A stretch of DNA of 64,000 bases from Luteimonas padinae (GTDB lineage: Bacteria; Pseudomonadota; Gammaproteobacteria; Xanthomonadales; Xanthomonadaceae): positions 62,001 through 126,000 of the forward strand of contig NZ_BMZT01000004.1 in assembly GCF_014652935.1 (NCBI RefSeq), in the 5' to 3' direction. Shown here piece by piece: positions 18,859 to 27,619 of the stretch. A model generated the notes under the pieces. It searched no databases, was not told the origin of the DNA, and saw only the letters and a list, made by a program, of their open reading frames with translations. Position numbers and translations under genes: made by a program. Within the stretch, counting starts at the first letter, position 1. Each line of letters begins with the position of its first letter.

Positions 18859-19230
18859 TCAGTCGTCGTCGCCGCGTGTAGGGCGAGCCGGCCGGCGCGG
18901 ACGGGCATCGGGGTCGTCCATGTACACGCGGACGCGGCCGCGGTCGTCGACCACCTTCACCCGGTTGATGTCGCGACCGTCGTAGGGAACACGCTCCGCG
19001 CTCAGCACCTGGCCGCCAGTACGGCTCTGCACGCGACGGACCGAGTCCGAGAGCGCGTCCCGACGCGCGCTGCGCTGGGCCGGCGCCGGCCTGCCCGGAA
19101 TCGCCAGTTCACTGCGGGGCGGCTGCGCGCCGCCCCTGCGCGACGACCGCTCCCCGTCATCGGCATGCGCCGCCGTCACCGCGAACGCGGCGAGCAGGCA
19201 CAGCAGCAGGGGCAGGCAGCGGACGGTCAT
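18859..19230 (-). CDS. PepSY-like periplasmic protein
   Basis: 123 residues: signal peptide at 1-24 (ending VTAAHA), a Pro/Arg-rich linker, then a short PepSY-like domain SDSVRRVQSRTGGQVLSAER ... INRVKVVDDRGRVRVYMDD and an acidic tail. The ATG at 19228-19230 has GGAAAT at good spacing; a second ATG at 19239 lies too close to that site. PepSY domains often inhibit proteases or modulate sensors. Its place before phoPQ suggests an accessory role to that system, an inference from position only. Confidence 0.75.
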   Translation of the reverse strand: MTVRCLPLLLCLLAAFAVTAAHADDGERSSRRGGAQPPRSELAIPGRPAPAQRSARRDALSDSVRRVQSRTGGQVLSAERVPYDGRDINRVKVVDDRGRVRVYMDDPDARPRRPARPTRGDDD

Positions 19231-19360
19231 GGGCGGCATTTCCGAAAGAATACAGAAAGTTACAGGGCGCGGCAGGAAGGTCATCCGGACGTGGAGGGAC
19301 GATTCTCTGGACCAGGCGGTGAATTACCCCTTAACTTTTCCGGTCGCGGTCCCGCCCTGT

Positions 19361-20437
<1,077 letters not shown>

Positions 20438-20481
20438 GTTCGGTTAATTTCGGCAGTTTTCGGGCGGTCGTTGCTACGCTG

Positions 20482-20509
20482 GATGCTACGCAAAGGGCCA
20501 TGTAGCATC
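20482..20509. promoter_or_regulatory. Inverted repeat between dusA and the integrase gene
   Basis: GATGCTAC (20482-20489) and its exact inverse GTAGCATC (20502-20509) lie 12 bp apart, immediately before the integrase ATG and between divergent starts. A further TGCTACG copy is at 20472-20478. Candidate binding site for the integrase, an excisionase or a regulator controlling int and the new dusA transcript. Confidence 0.5.
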
Positions 20510-20515
20510 GTCCCT

Positions 20516-21607
20516 ATGGGAACCATCGTCAGTCGACGCCGCAAAGACGGATCGCTAGGTTACACGGCCCAAATCCGCATCCACCGGCAGGGCAAGTGCA
20601 TCCACTCCGAGTCGGAGACCTTCGACCGCCGGCAGTTGGCCACCGAATGGATGCGCCGCCGGGAAGCAGAGTTGGACCAGCAGCGCGCCCGCGGGGAACC
20701 GCTCGGCAAGGGCTCCACGGTCGCTGAGCTGTTGGACTGGTACGGCACGCACATCAAGGAACTGACGCCCTGGGGACGCACCAAGGAAGCCGACCTCAAA
20801 CGCCTGACCGGCTACGAGATCGCCAGTAAAAACGTGCTGCACCTATCGACTGCCGACTACATCGCACACGTCGAAGCCCGCCGACGGGAGGGCGCCGGCC
20901 CGGCCACAGCCAACAATGATTTGATCTGGCTGCGGGGTGTATTCCGCACTGCACGAGGATCGCTGGGACTACCGATCAATTTGCAACTGCTGGAAGACGC
21001 CTCGCACGAACTCCGCCGTCGCCGCGTCATCGGCAAGCCCAAGGAACGCCAGCGTCGGGTGACGCCCTTGGAAGAGAAGGCCTTGCTCGACCACTTCGCC
21101 GTTCGAGACGTACGCGCCGAAATCCCAATGGCTGACGTCATCCGATTCGCCTTGGCGACTGCCCGCCGCCAGGAAGAGATCACCCGGCTCAAGTGGGCCG
21201 ACCTCGACCGCGACAAGGGCATCGCTTGGTTGGATGACGTGAAGCATCCACGCAAGAAGGTCGGCAACCGCCGCGCCTTCCGCTTGCTGTCCGAAGCGTG
21301 GGAGATCATCGACCGGCAGCCCAAGGTCATGGCGGAGGGCCCAGACGGAAAGCAGACGCCCGATCCGCGCGTATTTCCCTACAACTCGAAGTCGATTGGT
21401 GCCAACTTCACCCGCGCCTGCAGGCTGCGGGGGCTGGACGACCTCCGCTTCCATGACCTCCGCCACGAAGCGACGTCCCGGCTGTTCGAGCGGGGCTATG
21501 ACATCTCGGAAGTCGCCCAGTTCACGCTGCACGAGTCGTGGACGACCCTGAAGCGGTACACCCACCTGCGGCCGGAACAGGTCGAGGAGCGTCCAGCGAG
21601 AGCCTAG
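20516..21607 (+). CDS. Tyrosine-type site-specific integrase
   Basis: 363 residues; catalyses integration into and excision from dusA. N-terminal arm-binding part (GSLGYTAQIRIHRQGK), SAM-like core-binding region, and catalytic domain with the first Arg in ATARRQEEITRLKW, HDLRHEATSRLFERG (H-x-x-R), the TLHESW segment and the nucleophile Tyr in TTLKRYTHLRPEQ. ATG 20516 (MGTIVSRRRKDG) is preferred; longer in-frame starts reach into the attachment region. It faces away from dusA and the left attachment site. Confidence 0.93.
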   Translation: MGTIVSRRRKDGSLGYTAQIRIHRQGKCIHSESETFDRRQLATEWMRRREAELDQQRARGEPLGKGSTVAELLDWYGTHIKELTPWGRTKEADLKRLTGYEIASKNVLHLSTADYIAHVEARRREGAGPATANNDLIWLRGVFRTARGSLGLPINLQLLEDASHELRRRRVIGKPKERQRRVTPLEEKALLDHFAVRDVRAEIPMADVIRFALATARRQEEITRLKWADLDRDKGIAWLDDVKHPRKKVGNRRAFRLLSEAWEIIDRQPKVMAEGPDGKQTPDPRVFPYNSKSIGANFTRACRLRGLDDLRFHDLRHEATSRLFERGYDISEVAQFTLHESWTTLKRYTHLRPEQVEERPARA

Positions 21608-21852
21608 TCGAGTATCGCCGCTACCCTAGGTATGGAAATTTGACACCCTACTGGTGGGGCCGCAATACTACCGACCTAAGGTCTCCAAGCTTCCACATAA
21701 GAACCGTGAATCGTAAAACGAGATACGGAACGAGCGGAACCAACGTCTAGTCAGGTGGGTACTGCATCTTCCCTACCATGGCCTGCCGAATCCATTGAAG
21801 CGGGACATTGGTGTTCGTACCTTGGCTCCATCCACCGCAAGGCCGCCACCCC
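21608..21852. other. Gap between integrase and winged-helix gene
   Basis: 245 bp without a gene. It holds a possible sigma-70 promoter (21640-21669) and an A/T-richer stretch at about 21690-21740. No repeat or RNA was recognised. Confidence 0.4.
21640..21669 (+). promoter_or_regulatory. Possible sigma-70 promoter for the winged-helix gene
   Basis: A perfect -35 hexamer TTGACA at 21640-21645 is followed after 18 bp by AATACT as a weak -10. The spacing is acceptable and the next start codon lies 184 bp downstream. Confidence 0.4.
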
Positions 21853-22344
21853 ATGTCCGCCAAGAATCCCGAAGCTGAAATCATAGAGTTCCCCAAGCCC
21901 GGCAAGAGGCTCTCTTCCACCGAGAAGATCTGGGGCAAGCCGGTCTACAGCCACGGCTACACCGGCATCCCGTCGATCCTGCTCCAAGGTCAGCGCCGCT
22001 TGGGCCTGAACCCCATGCAGATGAACATCTGCGTCCAGTTGCTCGACTACTGGTTCGATCCCACGCGCAAGCCCTTTCCCACCAAGAAGGATCTCGCGCA
22101 ACGGATCGGCTGTAACGAGAAGACGATCCAGATCAACATCCGTGCGCTGGAGAAGGCAGGACTGATTCGACGGGAGTACCGCAGAACTTCGGCAGGCGAC
22201 TGGAACAGCAACATCTATCACCTCGACGGACTGATCGCGAAGGTGCAGGCGTTGGAACCGGAATTCGCTGCAGAAAAACTGCAGCGCGCTGCTCTGAAGT
22301 CCCAGCTCCAGAAGCCTGGCGGACTGAACGCGAAGTCCAAGTAA
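21853..22344 (+). CDS. Winged-helix DNA-binding protein, replication- or regulator-like
   Basis: 163 residues. A helix-turn-helix of the HTH_36 type is evident: LNPMQMNICVQLLDYWFD, PFPTKKDLAQRIGCNEKTIQ and NIRALEKAGLIRREYRRT (wing). Such proteins occur as replication-initiator relatives or regulators on plasmids and islands. ATG 21853 begins MSAKNPEAEIIEFPK. A second protein with a comparable domain is at 25296. I cannot say whether it starts replication of the excised circle or regulates the element. Confidence 0.75.
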   Translation: MSAKNPEAEIIEFPKPGKRLSSTEKIWGKPVYSHGYTGIPSILLQGQRRLGLNPMQMNICVQLLDYWFDPTRKPFPTKKDLAQRIGCNEKTIQINIRALEKAGLIRREYRRTSAGDWNSNIYHLDGLIAKVQALEPEFAAEKLQRAALKSQLQKPGGLNAKSK

Positions 22345-22350
22345 AAAATT

Positions 22351-22392
22351 ACCCCGGCCGCGTGCCCTGTCGGGCAGAGACGGTACCGGGGT
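22351..22392 (+). promoter_or_regulatory. Nested inverted repeats before the Abi-like operon
   Basis: Outer arms ACCCCGG (22351-22357) and CCGGGGT (22386-22392) enclose an inner hairpin TGCCC (22363-22367) with GGGCA (22372-22376). It starts 7 bp after the stop of the winged-helix gene. Possible terminator, attenuator or operator. There is no T tract after it, so a plain terminator is not certain. Confidence 0.45.
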
Positions 22393-22459
22393 GTACGGAA
22401 CTAAAGTACCCCACCGGGAAGGGCCTTGCAAGTGGCCTACCAAGGACGTTCAGGACGGG

Positions 22460-23155
22460 ATGAACCACGCGAATCTCGAGCAAGCACTCTCTCTGGAGCG
22501 CTTCGGCCGCTACCTGGCCTGGGCAGCTGGCGACCGGGCTCGCGCCATCAATCTCTATGGCCTGAACACACGTCTTTCAGAGAGCTTGTACACCCCCCTC
22601 CAAACGCTGGAGGTCGCCCTGCGCAACCGCATCCATACCGTTCTCACCGCGGCCAACGGCGAGGACTGGTATAGCGAAGCCGCAGGCTTGTTGCTGAACG
22701 CACGTCAATTCGAACAGGTTACAGAAGCTATCGAGGAACTCACCAAGGCGGGCAAGCCGGTGACCGCAGGGGCTGTCGTCGCTAGTCTCACCTTCAGCTT
22801 CTGGACAACGATGTTCAATAAAGATTACGAAATCCTGTGGCAGCAAACCCTCCACAAAATTTCCGACACTGCCGCGCCGAGCGGGCTGAAGCGGAAGGAT
22901 TTCTCTAAACGACTAACTCCGGTTCGGATTCTGCGCAACCGCATCGCACACCATGAACCGATCCTCAGCTGGAATCTCCCCAAGCATCATCGCCACATCA
23001 TGGAGCTGATCGAGTGGCTGTCCCCACCGGCTCAGCATTGGTGTCGCACACATGATCGTTTTCCGCAGGTCTATCCCAATGAGGGCATAGTGCTGGGGCA
23101 AGGTCAGCTCGCAAACGTCTCGAATAGCTCACCTGTTAGGGAGGTGCCGCAATGA
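22460..23155 (+). CDS. Abi-family (AbiD/F-like, HEPN) abortive-infection protein
   Basis: 231 residues. The Abi_2-type signatures are EVALRNRIH near residue 55 and RILRNRIAHHEPILSW near residue 157; the latter contains RNRIAH, the RNxxxH motif of HEPN ribonucleases. FWTTMF lies between, as in the family. Such proteins are linked to phage abortive infection, and the fold suggests RNA cleavage; activity here is inferred. ATG 22460 follows GGACGG. The stop overlaps the next ATG (ATGA), starting a three-gene coupled operon. Confidence 0.8.
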   Translation: MNHANLEQALSLERFGRYLAWAAGDRARAINLYGLNTRLSESLYTPLQTLEVALRNRIHTVLTAANGEDWYSEAAGLLLNARQFEQVTEAIEELTKAGKPVTAGAVVASLTFSFWTTMFNKDYEILWQQTLHKISDTAAPSGLKRKDFSKRLTPVRILRNRIAHHEPILSWNLPKHHRHIMELIEWLSPPAQHWCRTHDRFPQVYPNEGIVLGQGQLANVSNSSPVREVPQ

Positions 23156-23328
23156 CACCAGGTGACTCTCTCGAACGGCCCGACCACCATTCGGCCAACC
23201 TCCAAGAAGGGAGCAGGAAATTTCCAGCCTCGCCCATCGACGACTTCGCTGCAGGCATAGTCCGGACTTTGGAGGAGATCCAACGTGATCCCCTCCTCCA
23301 TCACCGGCTCAGCCAGCGAGGCTTCTGA
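23152..23328 (+). CDS. Small acidic/polar protein coupled to the Abi gene
   Basis: 58 residues, start MTPGDSLERPDHH, end HHRLSQRGF. It overlaps the Abi-like stop by 4 bp (ATGA) and its own stop overlaps the next ATG, so it is flanked by two translational couplings, good evidence it is a real gene. No domain is recognised. It may be an antitoxin or partner of the Abi-like protein, but only position supports that. Confidence 0.6.
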   Translation: MTPGDSLERPDHHSANLQEGSRKFPASPIDDFAAGIVRTLEEIQRDPLLHHRLSQRGF

Positions 23329-23759
23329 TGTCACCCCGCCCTCTCCAACTCGGTCCCGATCCAGACCGCTCGTACCTTGAGCGATGGACCGAGATGCACC
23401 CTGATCGGTACGGAAGGACGGACGCGCATGATGAGTCAGACGACGCCTGGCACAAACGCGGTGCCGAAGGCGGCAGGGGTGCTGATCCCGGCACGGGAAG
23501 CCTCCTAGAGACGCTCCTGGGCTTGACCATATTTGTCCTCGCGCCACTGGCCGGAGCTATCGCAACGCTCCTGCTCTACCGATGGTCCGGACCTGATCAC
23601 CTGACCTCCGGGTGGGTGCTTGGTTACGCTGGCGCATTCATTGCCTGCACCCTCGCAGCCGCCTTCCTGGTCTATGCACTTCGACGTCTGTTGCTGGCTG
23701 TCGCGATCTTCGGTGTAACGCTGGGCGTGGGCTACCTCACCTGGAACCTGTTGCACTGA
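23328..23759 (+). CDS. Membrane protein with hydrophilic head, end of Abi operon
   Basis: 143 residues. A charged N-terminal half of about 65 residues is followed by three hydrophobic segments: about 64-84 (LGLTIFVLAPLAGAIATLLL), 93-113 and 116-140. The start ATG overlaps the preceding TGA. No family is recognised. As the third gene of a coupled Abi-HEPN operon it could be a sensor or a membrane effector; conjugation-related function is the alternative. Confidence 0.65.
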   Translation: MSPRPLQLGPDPDRSYLERWTEMHPDRYGRTDAHDESDDAWHKRGAEGGRGADPGTGSLLETLLGLTIFVLAPLAGAIATLLLYRWSGPDHLTSGWVLGYAGAFIACTLAAAFLVYALRRLLLAVAIFGVTLGVGYLTWNLLH

Positions 23760-23922
23760 TGCCCAAGTCGATCCCTGTCGCTCCGCGACCTGCGTGCCGT
23801 CCCGGCACCCGGCCACCATCCGGGTGGCCTACTCGCCACGTCCCTGCGGCTCGCCGGATTCTCGCGAATCCGGTCTGGTTCGCCGGGGAGCACAGACGGG
23901 GTTGGCCGACGGACAGGCCCTC

Positions 23923-24183
23923 TCAATAGTTCGGCTTCAGTTCCAAACTCTCAGCCAGGGCCGACATATCCCAGTCGCTTATCTCTGCACGCGCCCGCTC
24001 GGCCACGACCTCATCGCTGGGTAGGCAAGGCATCTTGCGAAGCCGCTGCACCTCCGAAAGGTTGGCATCGATCTCCATCACGGACTGGCGCAGCCTCCAA
24101 ATGCCGCGCACGGCCATACGGCCGATCAGACAAATGACGAGCGTCCCAATGATCGGCGCGGCCCTGACAGCCAAGCTCTTCAT
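23923..24183 (-). CDS. Small membrane-anchored protein, unknown function
   Basis: 86 residues: one N-terminal membrane helix (about 9-28, APIIGTLVICLIGRMAVRGI) and a hydrophilic, helix-rich tail ending ESLELKPNY. Its ATG overlaps the stop of the upstream transposase-like gene (ATGA), so both are probably one operon on the minus strand, opposite to the rest of this part of the element. No domain is recognised. Confidence 0.6.
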   Translation of the reverse strand: MKSLAVRAAPIIGTLVICLIGRMAVRGIWRLRQSVMEIDANLSEVQRLRKMPCLPSDEVVAERARAEISDWDMSALAESLELKPNY

Positions 24184-24851
24184 GGCGCGAACCCGGACGA
24201 GCTACTCGCAGAGCCCACGCGCTCCCCGCGCTCAGTAAGCCTCTTAACGCGATGACGACTGCAGACCAAGCCTTCCAACCTCAGACGTTCTGAGATTCTC
24301 CGATAGCTGGCACGTACGCCAATCTCTTCGACCACGCTCGCGATCGCCGACCTCAGCCTCCTGTCTTCGCTAAAACGCGTTTCCGAAGATCGCCTAAGCC
24401 ATGCGTAGTACCCGCTCCGAGCGACCCCGAACGCTCTACATGCCATAGCAGCCGGAAAGTCATTCATGCGATCTCGTATGAATGCGTAGGCGACTTCGGC
24501 TGGAACCGGCGACGCCCCGAATCGCAAAGCCTGTCGTTCCAGAACCCTGGCAACCCTAAGCGCCTCAAGCAGCTCCGACTTGCCTACACCGATCCGCTCC
24601 ACGGATGAGAGTGAGTCTTCCCGCCCAATCCATTGAAGAGCCGCCTCAGCCGCCAACAACTCAGCTCGAAGTACCTGGACGCTGGTGTGCTTCAGTGCGC
24701 ATTCGACCAGCTCCGAGCACTTCTCCCAGCGGTACACACTGGCAACCGAGACACCGTAAGACTCCGCCACACGCTGTGCGTCTCTTTGCAGCAGGGCGAA
24801 CTCTCGCACCACTGCGACTTTCGTAGCGTCCGCAACTTCAAGTTCGCTCAT
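24180..24851 (-). CDS. IS3-transposase-like DNA-binding protein without catalytic core
   Basis: 223 residues from ATG 24851 (a GTG at 24911 would add 20). The N-terminal part resembles IS3 OrfA: VVREFALLQRDAQRVAESYG then VSVASVYRW helix-turn-helix. The second half resembles the OrfB N-terminus: RDRMNDFPAAMACRAFGVAR then SGYYAWLRR, and ASYRRISERLRLEGL. It ends there, before any DDE integrase core, with a Ser-rich tail. It is therefore not an active transposase. Coupled to a membrane-protein gene and lacking visible terminal repeats, it may be a domesticated regulator; a truncated IS remnant is the alternative. Confidence 0.65.
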   Translation of the reverse strand: MSELEVADATKVAVVREFALLQRDAQRVAESYGVSVASVYRWEKCSELVECALKHTSVQVLRAELLAAEAALQWIGREDSLSSVERIGVGKSELLEALRVARVLERQALRFGASPVPAEVAYAFIRDRMNDFPAAMACRAFGVARSGYYAWLRRSSETRFSEDRRLRSAIASVVEEIGVRASYRRISERLRLEGLVCSRHRVKRLTERGERVGSASSSSGFAP

Positions 24852-24974
24852 CACCCGGCCAAGAATCTGCGCGCGATCAAGATCGCACAAGTGTCCACAA
24901 ATATTGACCACACAGATTGTTCAGTTTTCGTTCACCATTTCGTGAGCACCTAATAGGCCGTTTTTGAGGTACTT

Positions 24975-24996
24975 TTGTGCCATTGTGCCATTGTGC
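24975..24996. repeat. Iteron-like tandem repeat TTGTGCCA
   Basis: Two full copies and a partial third copy of the 8-mer TTGTGCCA, directly adjacent, at 24975-24982, 24983-24990 and 24991-24996. They lie in the divergent intergenic region between the transposase-like gene and the PrtN-like gene. Confidence 0.6.
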
Positions 24997-25034
24997 TCAG
25001 GCTTTCATGGGCTTTCGCCCGTTTAGCCTCAATT

Positions 25035-25052
25035 CTCACGCACTTTCGTGAG
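25035..25052. promoter_or_regulatory. Inverted repeat CTCACG-N6-CGTGAG
   Basis: CTCACG (25035-25040) and CGTGAG (25047-25052) form a perfect palindrome around six bases, just before the start of the small DNA-binding protein gene. A likely operator for a dimeric regulator encoded nearby. Confidence 0.5.
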
Positions 25053-25061
25053 ATGCACGTA

Positions 25062-25289
25062 ATGACACCCACGGAGCTACAGATCGTCCAGCAGTACGGG
25101 GCACCGCTGATCCCACTTACGGCTGTCGCAAGCATCCTCGGACGCAGCCCCGGCTCGTTGCGCATCCTGATCAATCAAGGCCGAGGCGATCAGACGCTCG
25201 CCACAAAGCTCCGAGCCTGCCGCGCTCAACTGGGTCGTAGGACGATGTTCCGGGTGACCGACATTGCCCGCTTGATCGACGAGGCCTGA
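25062..25289 (+). CDS. Small DNA-binding protein, PrtN-like layout
   Basis: 75 residues beginning MTPTELQIVQQYGAPLIPLT. The pattern (QYGAPLIPLTAVASILGRSP ... GRRTMFRVTDIARLID) resembles the compact excisionase/PrtN-type helix-turn-helix with a closing 'D-I-A-x-x-I-D' strand-helix. A longer start at 25053 is possible. It precedes the winged-helix gene by 6 bp and is probably cotranscribed. Function may be activation of transfer genes or excision; a true assignment needs a profile search. Confidence 0.55.
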   Translation: MTPTELQIVQQYGAPLIPLTAVASILGRSPGSLRILINQGRGDQTLATKLRACRAQLGRRTMFRVTDIARLIDEA

Positions 25290-25295
25290 ATCGTC

Positions 25296-25936
25296 GTGGG
25301 CGAGATCGCCACCATCCGGAAGAAGCGGAGCCGGCACTACACCACGCTGGGCAACGAACTCCTGCGGGATGCGCGCCTGAGCTGGAAGGCTCGCGGGCTC
25401 TTCTGCTACCTGTGGAGTCACTCCGACAACTTCCGCTTCAGCATCGAGAAGCTGACCACCAAGGCATCTGACGGGAGGGACTCGACAGCATCAGGGTTGG
25501 CCGAACTGCAGAAGCTCGGCTATCTGGTCATCGAACGTGTCCGCGGACCTAAGGGACGCTTCATCCGAGCAACCTGGACCCTCACCGAGGATCCGGAATC
25601 CTTCGTCAGTAGCGCGTCCACACCATATCCGGAAAACCCGGACGTGGTCGCCCACCACGAACGGGAAACCGGGGTTCCCGTAAAGCCGTCGCGTACTACA
25701 GAAGCACTATCTAGAAGAACTGGCGAGGCCTGCTCCACACGCTACTCACCCGGGGCTTCACGCCAAACAGGTGCCGTGCGATCGAGAGCGAGCGCGCCCA
25801 CCGCGCCGCGCAGGAGTTGGCGTCCCGACAACGCGCTGCTGAGCGGGCGCGCCTGAAGCCAGCCGACCCGGCTACCACCAAAAAACACATGGAGGCCGTG
25901 ACGGCGCTGCTTCGTACCGGGAGCTCTGCATGCTGA
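25296..25936 (+). pseudogene. Winged-helix replication/regulator protein, probable frameshift near its 3' end
   Basis: The open frame 25296-25856 (GTG start, MGEIATIRKKRSRHYTTLGN) encodes an HTH_36-like winged helix: DARLSWKARGLFCYLWSHS, FSIEKLTTKASDGRDSTASG and LAELQKLGYLVIERVRG. After about residue 140 the frame turns into Arg/Ser/Ala/Pro-rich sequence. In the -1 frame, open from 25715 to the TGA at 25934-25936, the translation instead reads NWRGLLHTLLTRGFTPNRC and IESERAHRAAQELASRQRAA, which looks like real protein. A one-base loss near 25713-25720 would explain this. The N-terminal domain is intact and may still work. Confidence 0.55.
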
Positions 25937-25977
25937 GCACGTTCCACACATCGCAGCAGTCCAGCGAATTGGCCCAG

Positions 25978-26068
25978 GAGTCCAGCATGCTGGACTCTCT
26001 ATGGGGAGTGCAGGATAGCCTTGGCGGTGCCAAGACCCGGGATTCCTCCCGGCGGTTCCACTCCCCAT
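25978..26068. other. Candidate origin of transfer (oriT) with IncP-like nic
   Basis: Directly upstream of the mobilization genes lies a dense set of perfect inverted repeats: GAGTCCAGCATGCTGGACTC (25978-25997); outer arms ATGGGGAGTG (26001-26010) and CACTCCCCAT (26059-26068); and between them hairpins CTTGGC/GCCAAG (26020-26034) and CCGGGA/TCCCGG (26037-26052). The minus strand at 26017-26010 reads TATCCTGC, an exact match to the IncP-type nic consensus YATCCTG^Y, placing the cut between positions 26011 and 26010. This fits a MOBP-like relaxase. The folding could also act as an RNA leader. Confidence 0.72.
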
Positions 26069-26096
26069 TGGCCGAGCAGACCCGCGGGGGCATGTC

Positions 26097-26627
26097 ATGC
26101 CTCGCGTAGAGACCAGCCTCGACCGTGCCACGAAGGAAGCTTTCCGCAGCCTGGCGAGACAGTCCGGCACGACCGAAGCCGCGCTTCTTCGGCGGGTGAT
26201 CTCCACCGTGGTCAAGTCGAACCCCGATGCCCGTGCCGACCTGAGGGGAGCGACCACCCGTTCGATGCGGCTCACGGTTCGGGTGACACCGGAGATCTTC
26301 GAAGCCGTTACCCGAGCGGCCCGCAATGCTGGGACCACCCGGCCCGGGATTGTCCTCGGCACGCTGCGAGCGCGATTCCTCCAAGCGCCGACCCTGCTCC
26401 CTGCAGAGGCCGAAGCTGTCGGCCGTGCTGCCTACCAGCTCTCCATGGTCGGGACGAACCTCAATCAGCTGACTCGATCCCTGCACCAAGGCAGGATCGA
26501 GACATTGAAAGATCGCGACCCGGTACTCGTCGAAACCGCTTCGGCAGTCATTGCCTTGCGCGAGCAGGTCCGCGCTTTGGTGGAGGCGGCCACGACTCGA
26601 TGGGCACCTGAGGAAGGCTGGAAATGA
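26097..26627 (+). CDS. MobC-like relaxosome accessory protein
   Basis: 176 residues. N-terminal ribbon-helix-helix-like part (VETSLDRATKEAFRSLARQS), then LTVRVTPEIFEAVTRAARNA and the MobC-type signature YQLSMVGTNLNQLTRSLHQG near residue 120. MobC proteins bind oriT, open the nic region and help the relaxase load. The ATG at 26097 follows GCGGGGG. Its stop overlaps the relaxase start (ATGA), and the oriT candidate lies immediately upstream. Confidence 0.82.
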   Translation: MPRVETSLDRATKEAFRSLARQSGTTEAALLRRVISTVVKSNPDARADLRGATTRSMRLTVRVTPEIFEAVTRAARNAGTTRPGIVLGTLRARFLQAPTLLPAEAEAVGRAAYQLSMVGTNLNQLTRSLHQGRIETLKDRDPVLVETASAVIALREQVRALVEAATTRWAPEEGWK

Positions 26628-27619
26628 GCCAGACGCTCGAATCCCTGGACCGCCTGCTGCGCGGCCCTGTTCGCTGGAGGAAGGGCTCGCCCATCCTCGA
26701 CGACAAGCGGCGACGGGCGTCGCTGGCGGAAGACCTACGGACGGTCGCGCGTATAACGGCGCGCACTCCGGAGGTGATGGTTCGGATTTCGGGCAAGGCC
26801 AAAGGTGGGAAGCATGTCGAGGATCACCTGCGCTACATCACCCGCAACGGCGACTTGACCGCCGAGGACGAGAGCGGGCGACTCGTCATGGGCCGGCGGA
26901 TGGTCAAGGAGACGGCCGCCGCCTGGATGGAAGGCAGCGCGCTCAACCGACGCAGCAACAGTCGCGACACGGTGAACATCATCCTTTCCATGCCACCTGG
27001 GACGGACCGGGACAAGCTCTTGAGCGCTGCGCGCCAGTTCGGTCGGGAGATCTTCGGTGCAGAACATTCCTATCTGCTCGTTCGTCATGACGACACCGAT
27101 CATCCGCATTGCCACCTGACCGTGCGATCCCTCGGCTTCTCCGGGCGCCGGCTGAACCCCAAGCGCGACGACTTACAGGCGTGGCGCGTGGTCTTCGCCG
27201 CTGCCTGCCGGCAACAAGGGATCGCCGCGGAGGCCACCCCCAGGCGTACGCGCGGCGTGGTCCGCAAGCCGAAGAAGCAGGCCGTCCTGCACGCCGACAA
27301 GGCGAAGCGATCGACGGTGCAGAAGTCAAAGGTGCGGGAGGCCTTGAAGGCTGTGACCGATCCTGCCGCCGGCTTGCAAGCACCCGACAGACGCGCGGTG
27401 GAGCAACAGGCGCAGACACGCGCCGATTGGAGCCGTGTTGCCAACGAGCTATCGCAGGCGAAGACAAGCGCGGGCCAAGAGCTTGCCCGACAGATCCGGA
27501 GCTTCCTGGCGCACATGCCCGCGCGCGAGACCGAACGGATGCAGCTGCAGAAGCAGTTGCGCCAGCACCTCCAACAACAGAAGGAGCTACACGATGCGAA
27601 GCCCGAAAGGACGCTTTGA
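26624..27619 (+). CDS. Relaxase / mobilization nuclease (MOBP-like, VirD2 type)
   Basis: 331 residues; nicks oriT and pilots the transferred strand. The N-terminal motif is KHVEDHLRYITRNGDLTAED (candidate catalytic Tyr), and the metal-binding three-His motif is RHDDTDHPHCHLTVRS. The C-terminal part is Lys/Gln-rich and helical. Translationally coupled to the MobC-like gene. It lacks a helicase or primase domain, as is usual for mobilizable elements. The last 26 bp overlap the PrtN-like gene. No VirD4 coupling protein is present, so a helper must supply one. Confidence 0.85.
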   Translation: MSQTLESLDRLLRGPVRWRKGSPILDDKRRRASLAEDLRTVARITARTPEVMVRISGKAKGGKHVEDHLRYITRNGDLTAEDESGRLVMGRRMVKETAAAWMEGSALNRRSNSRDTVNIILSMPPGTDRDKLLSAARQFGREIFGAEHSYLLVRHDDTDHPHCHLTVRSLGFSGRRLNPKRDDLQAWRVVFAAACRQQGIAAEATPRRTRGVVRKPKKQAVLHADKAKRSTVQKSKVREALKAVTDPAAGLQAPDRRAVEQQAQTRADWSRVANELSQAKTSAGQELARQIRSFLAHMPARETERMQLQKQLRQHLQQQKELHDAKPERTL

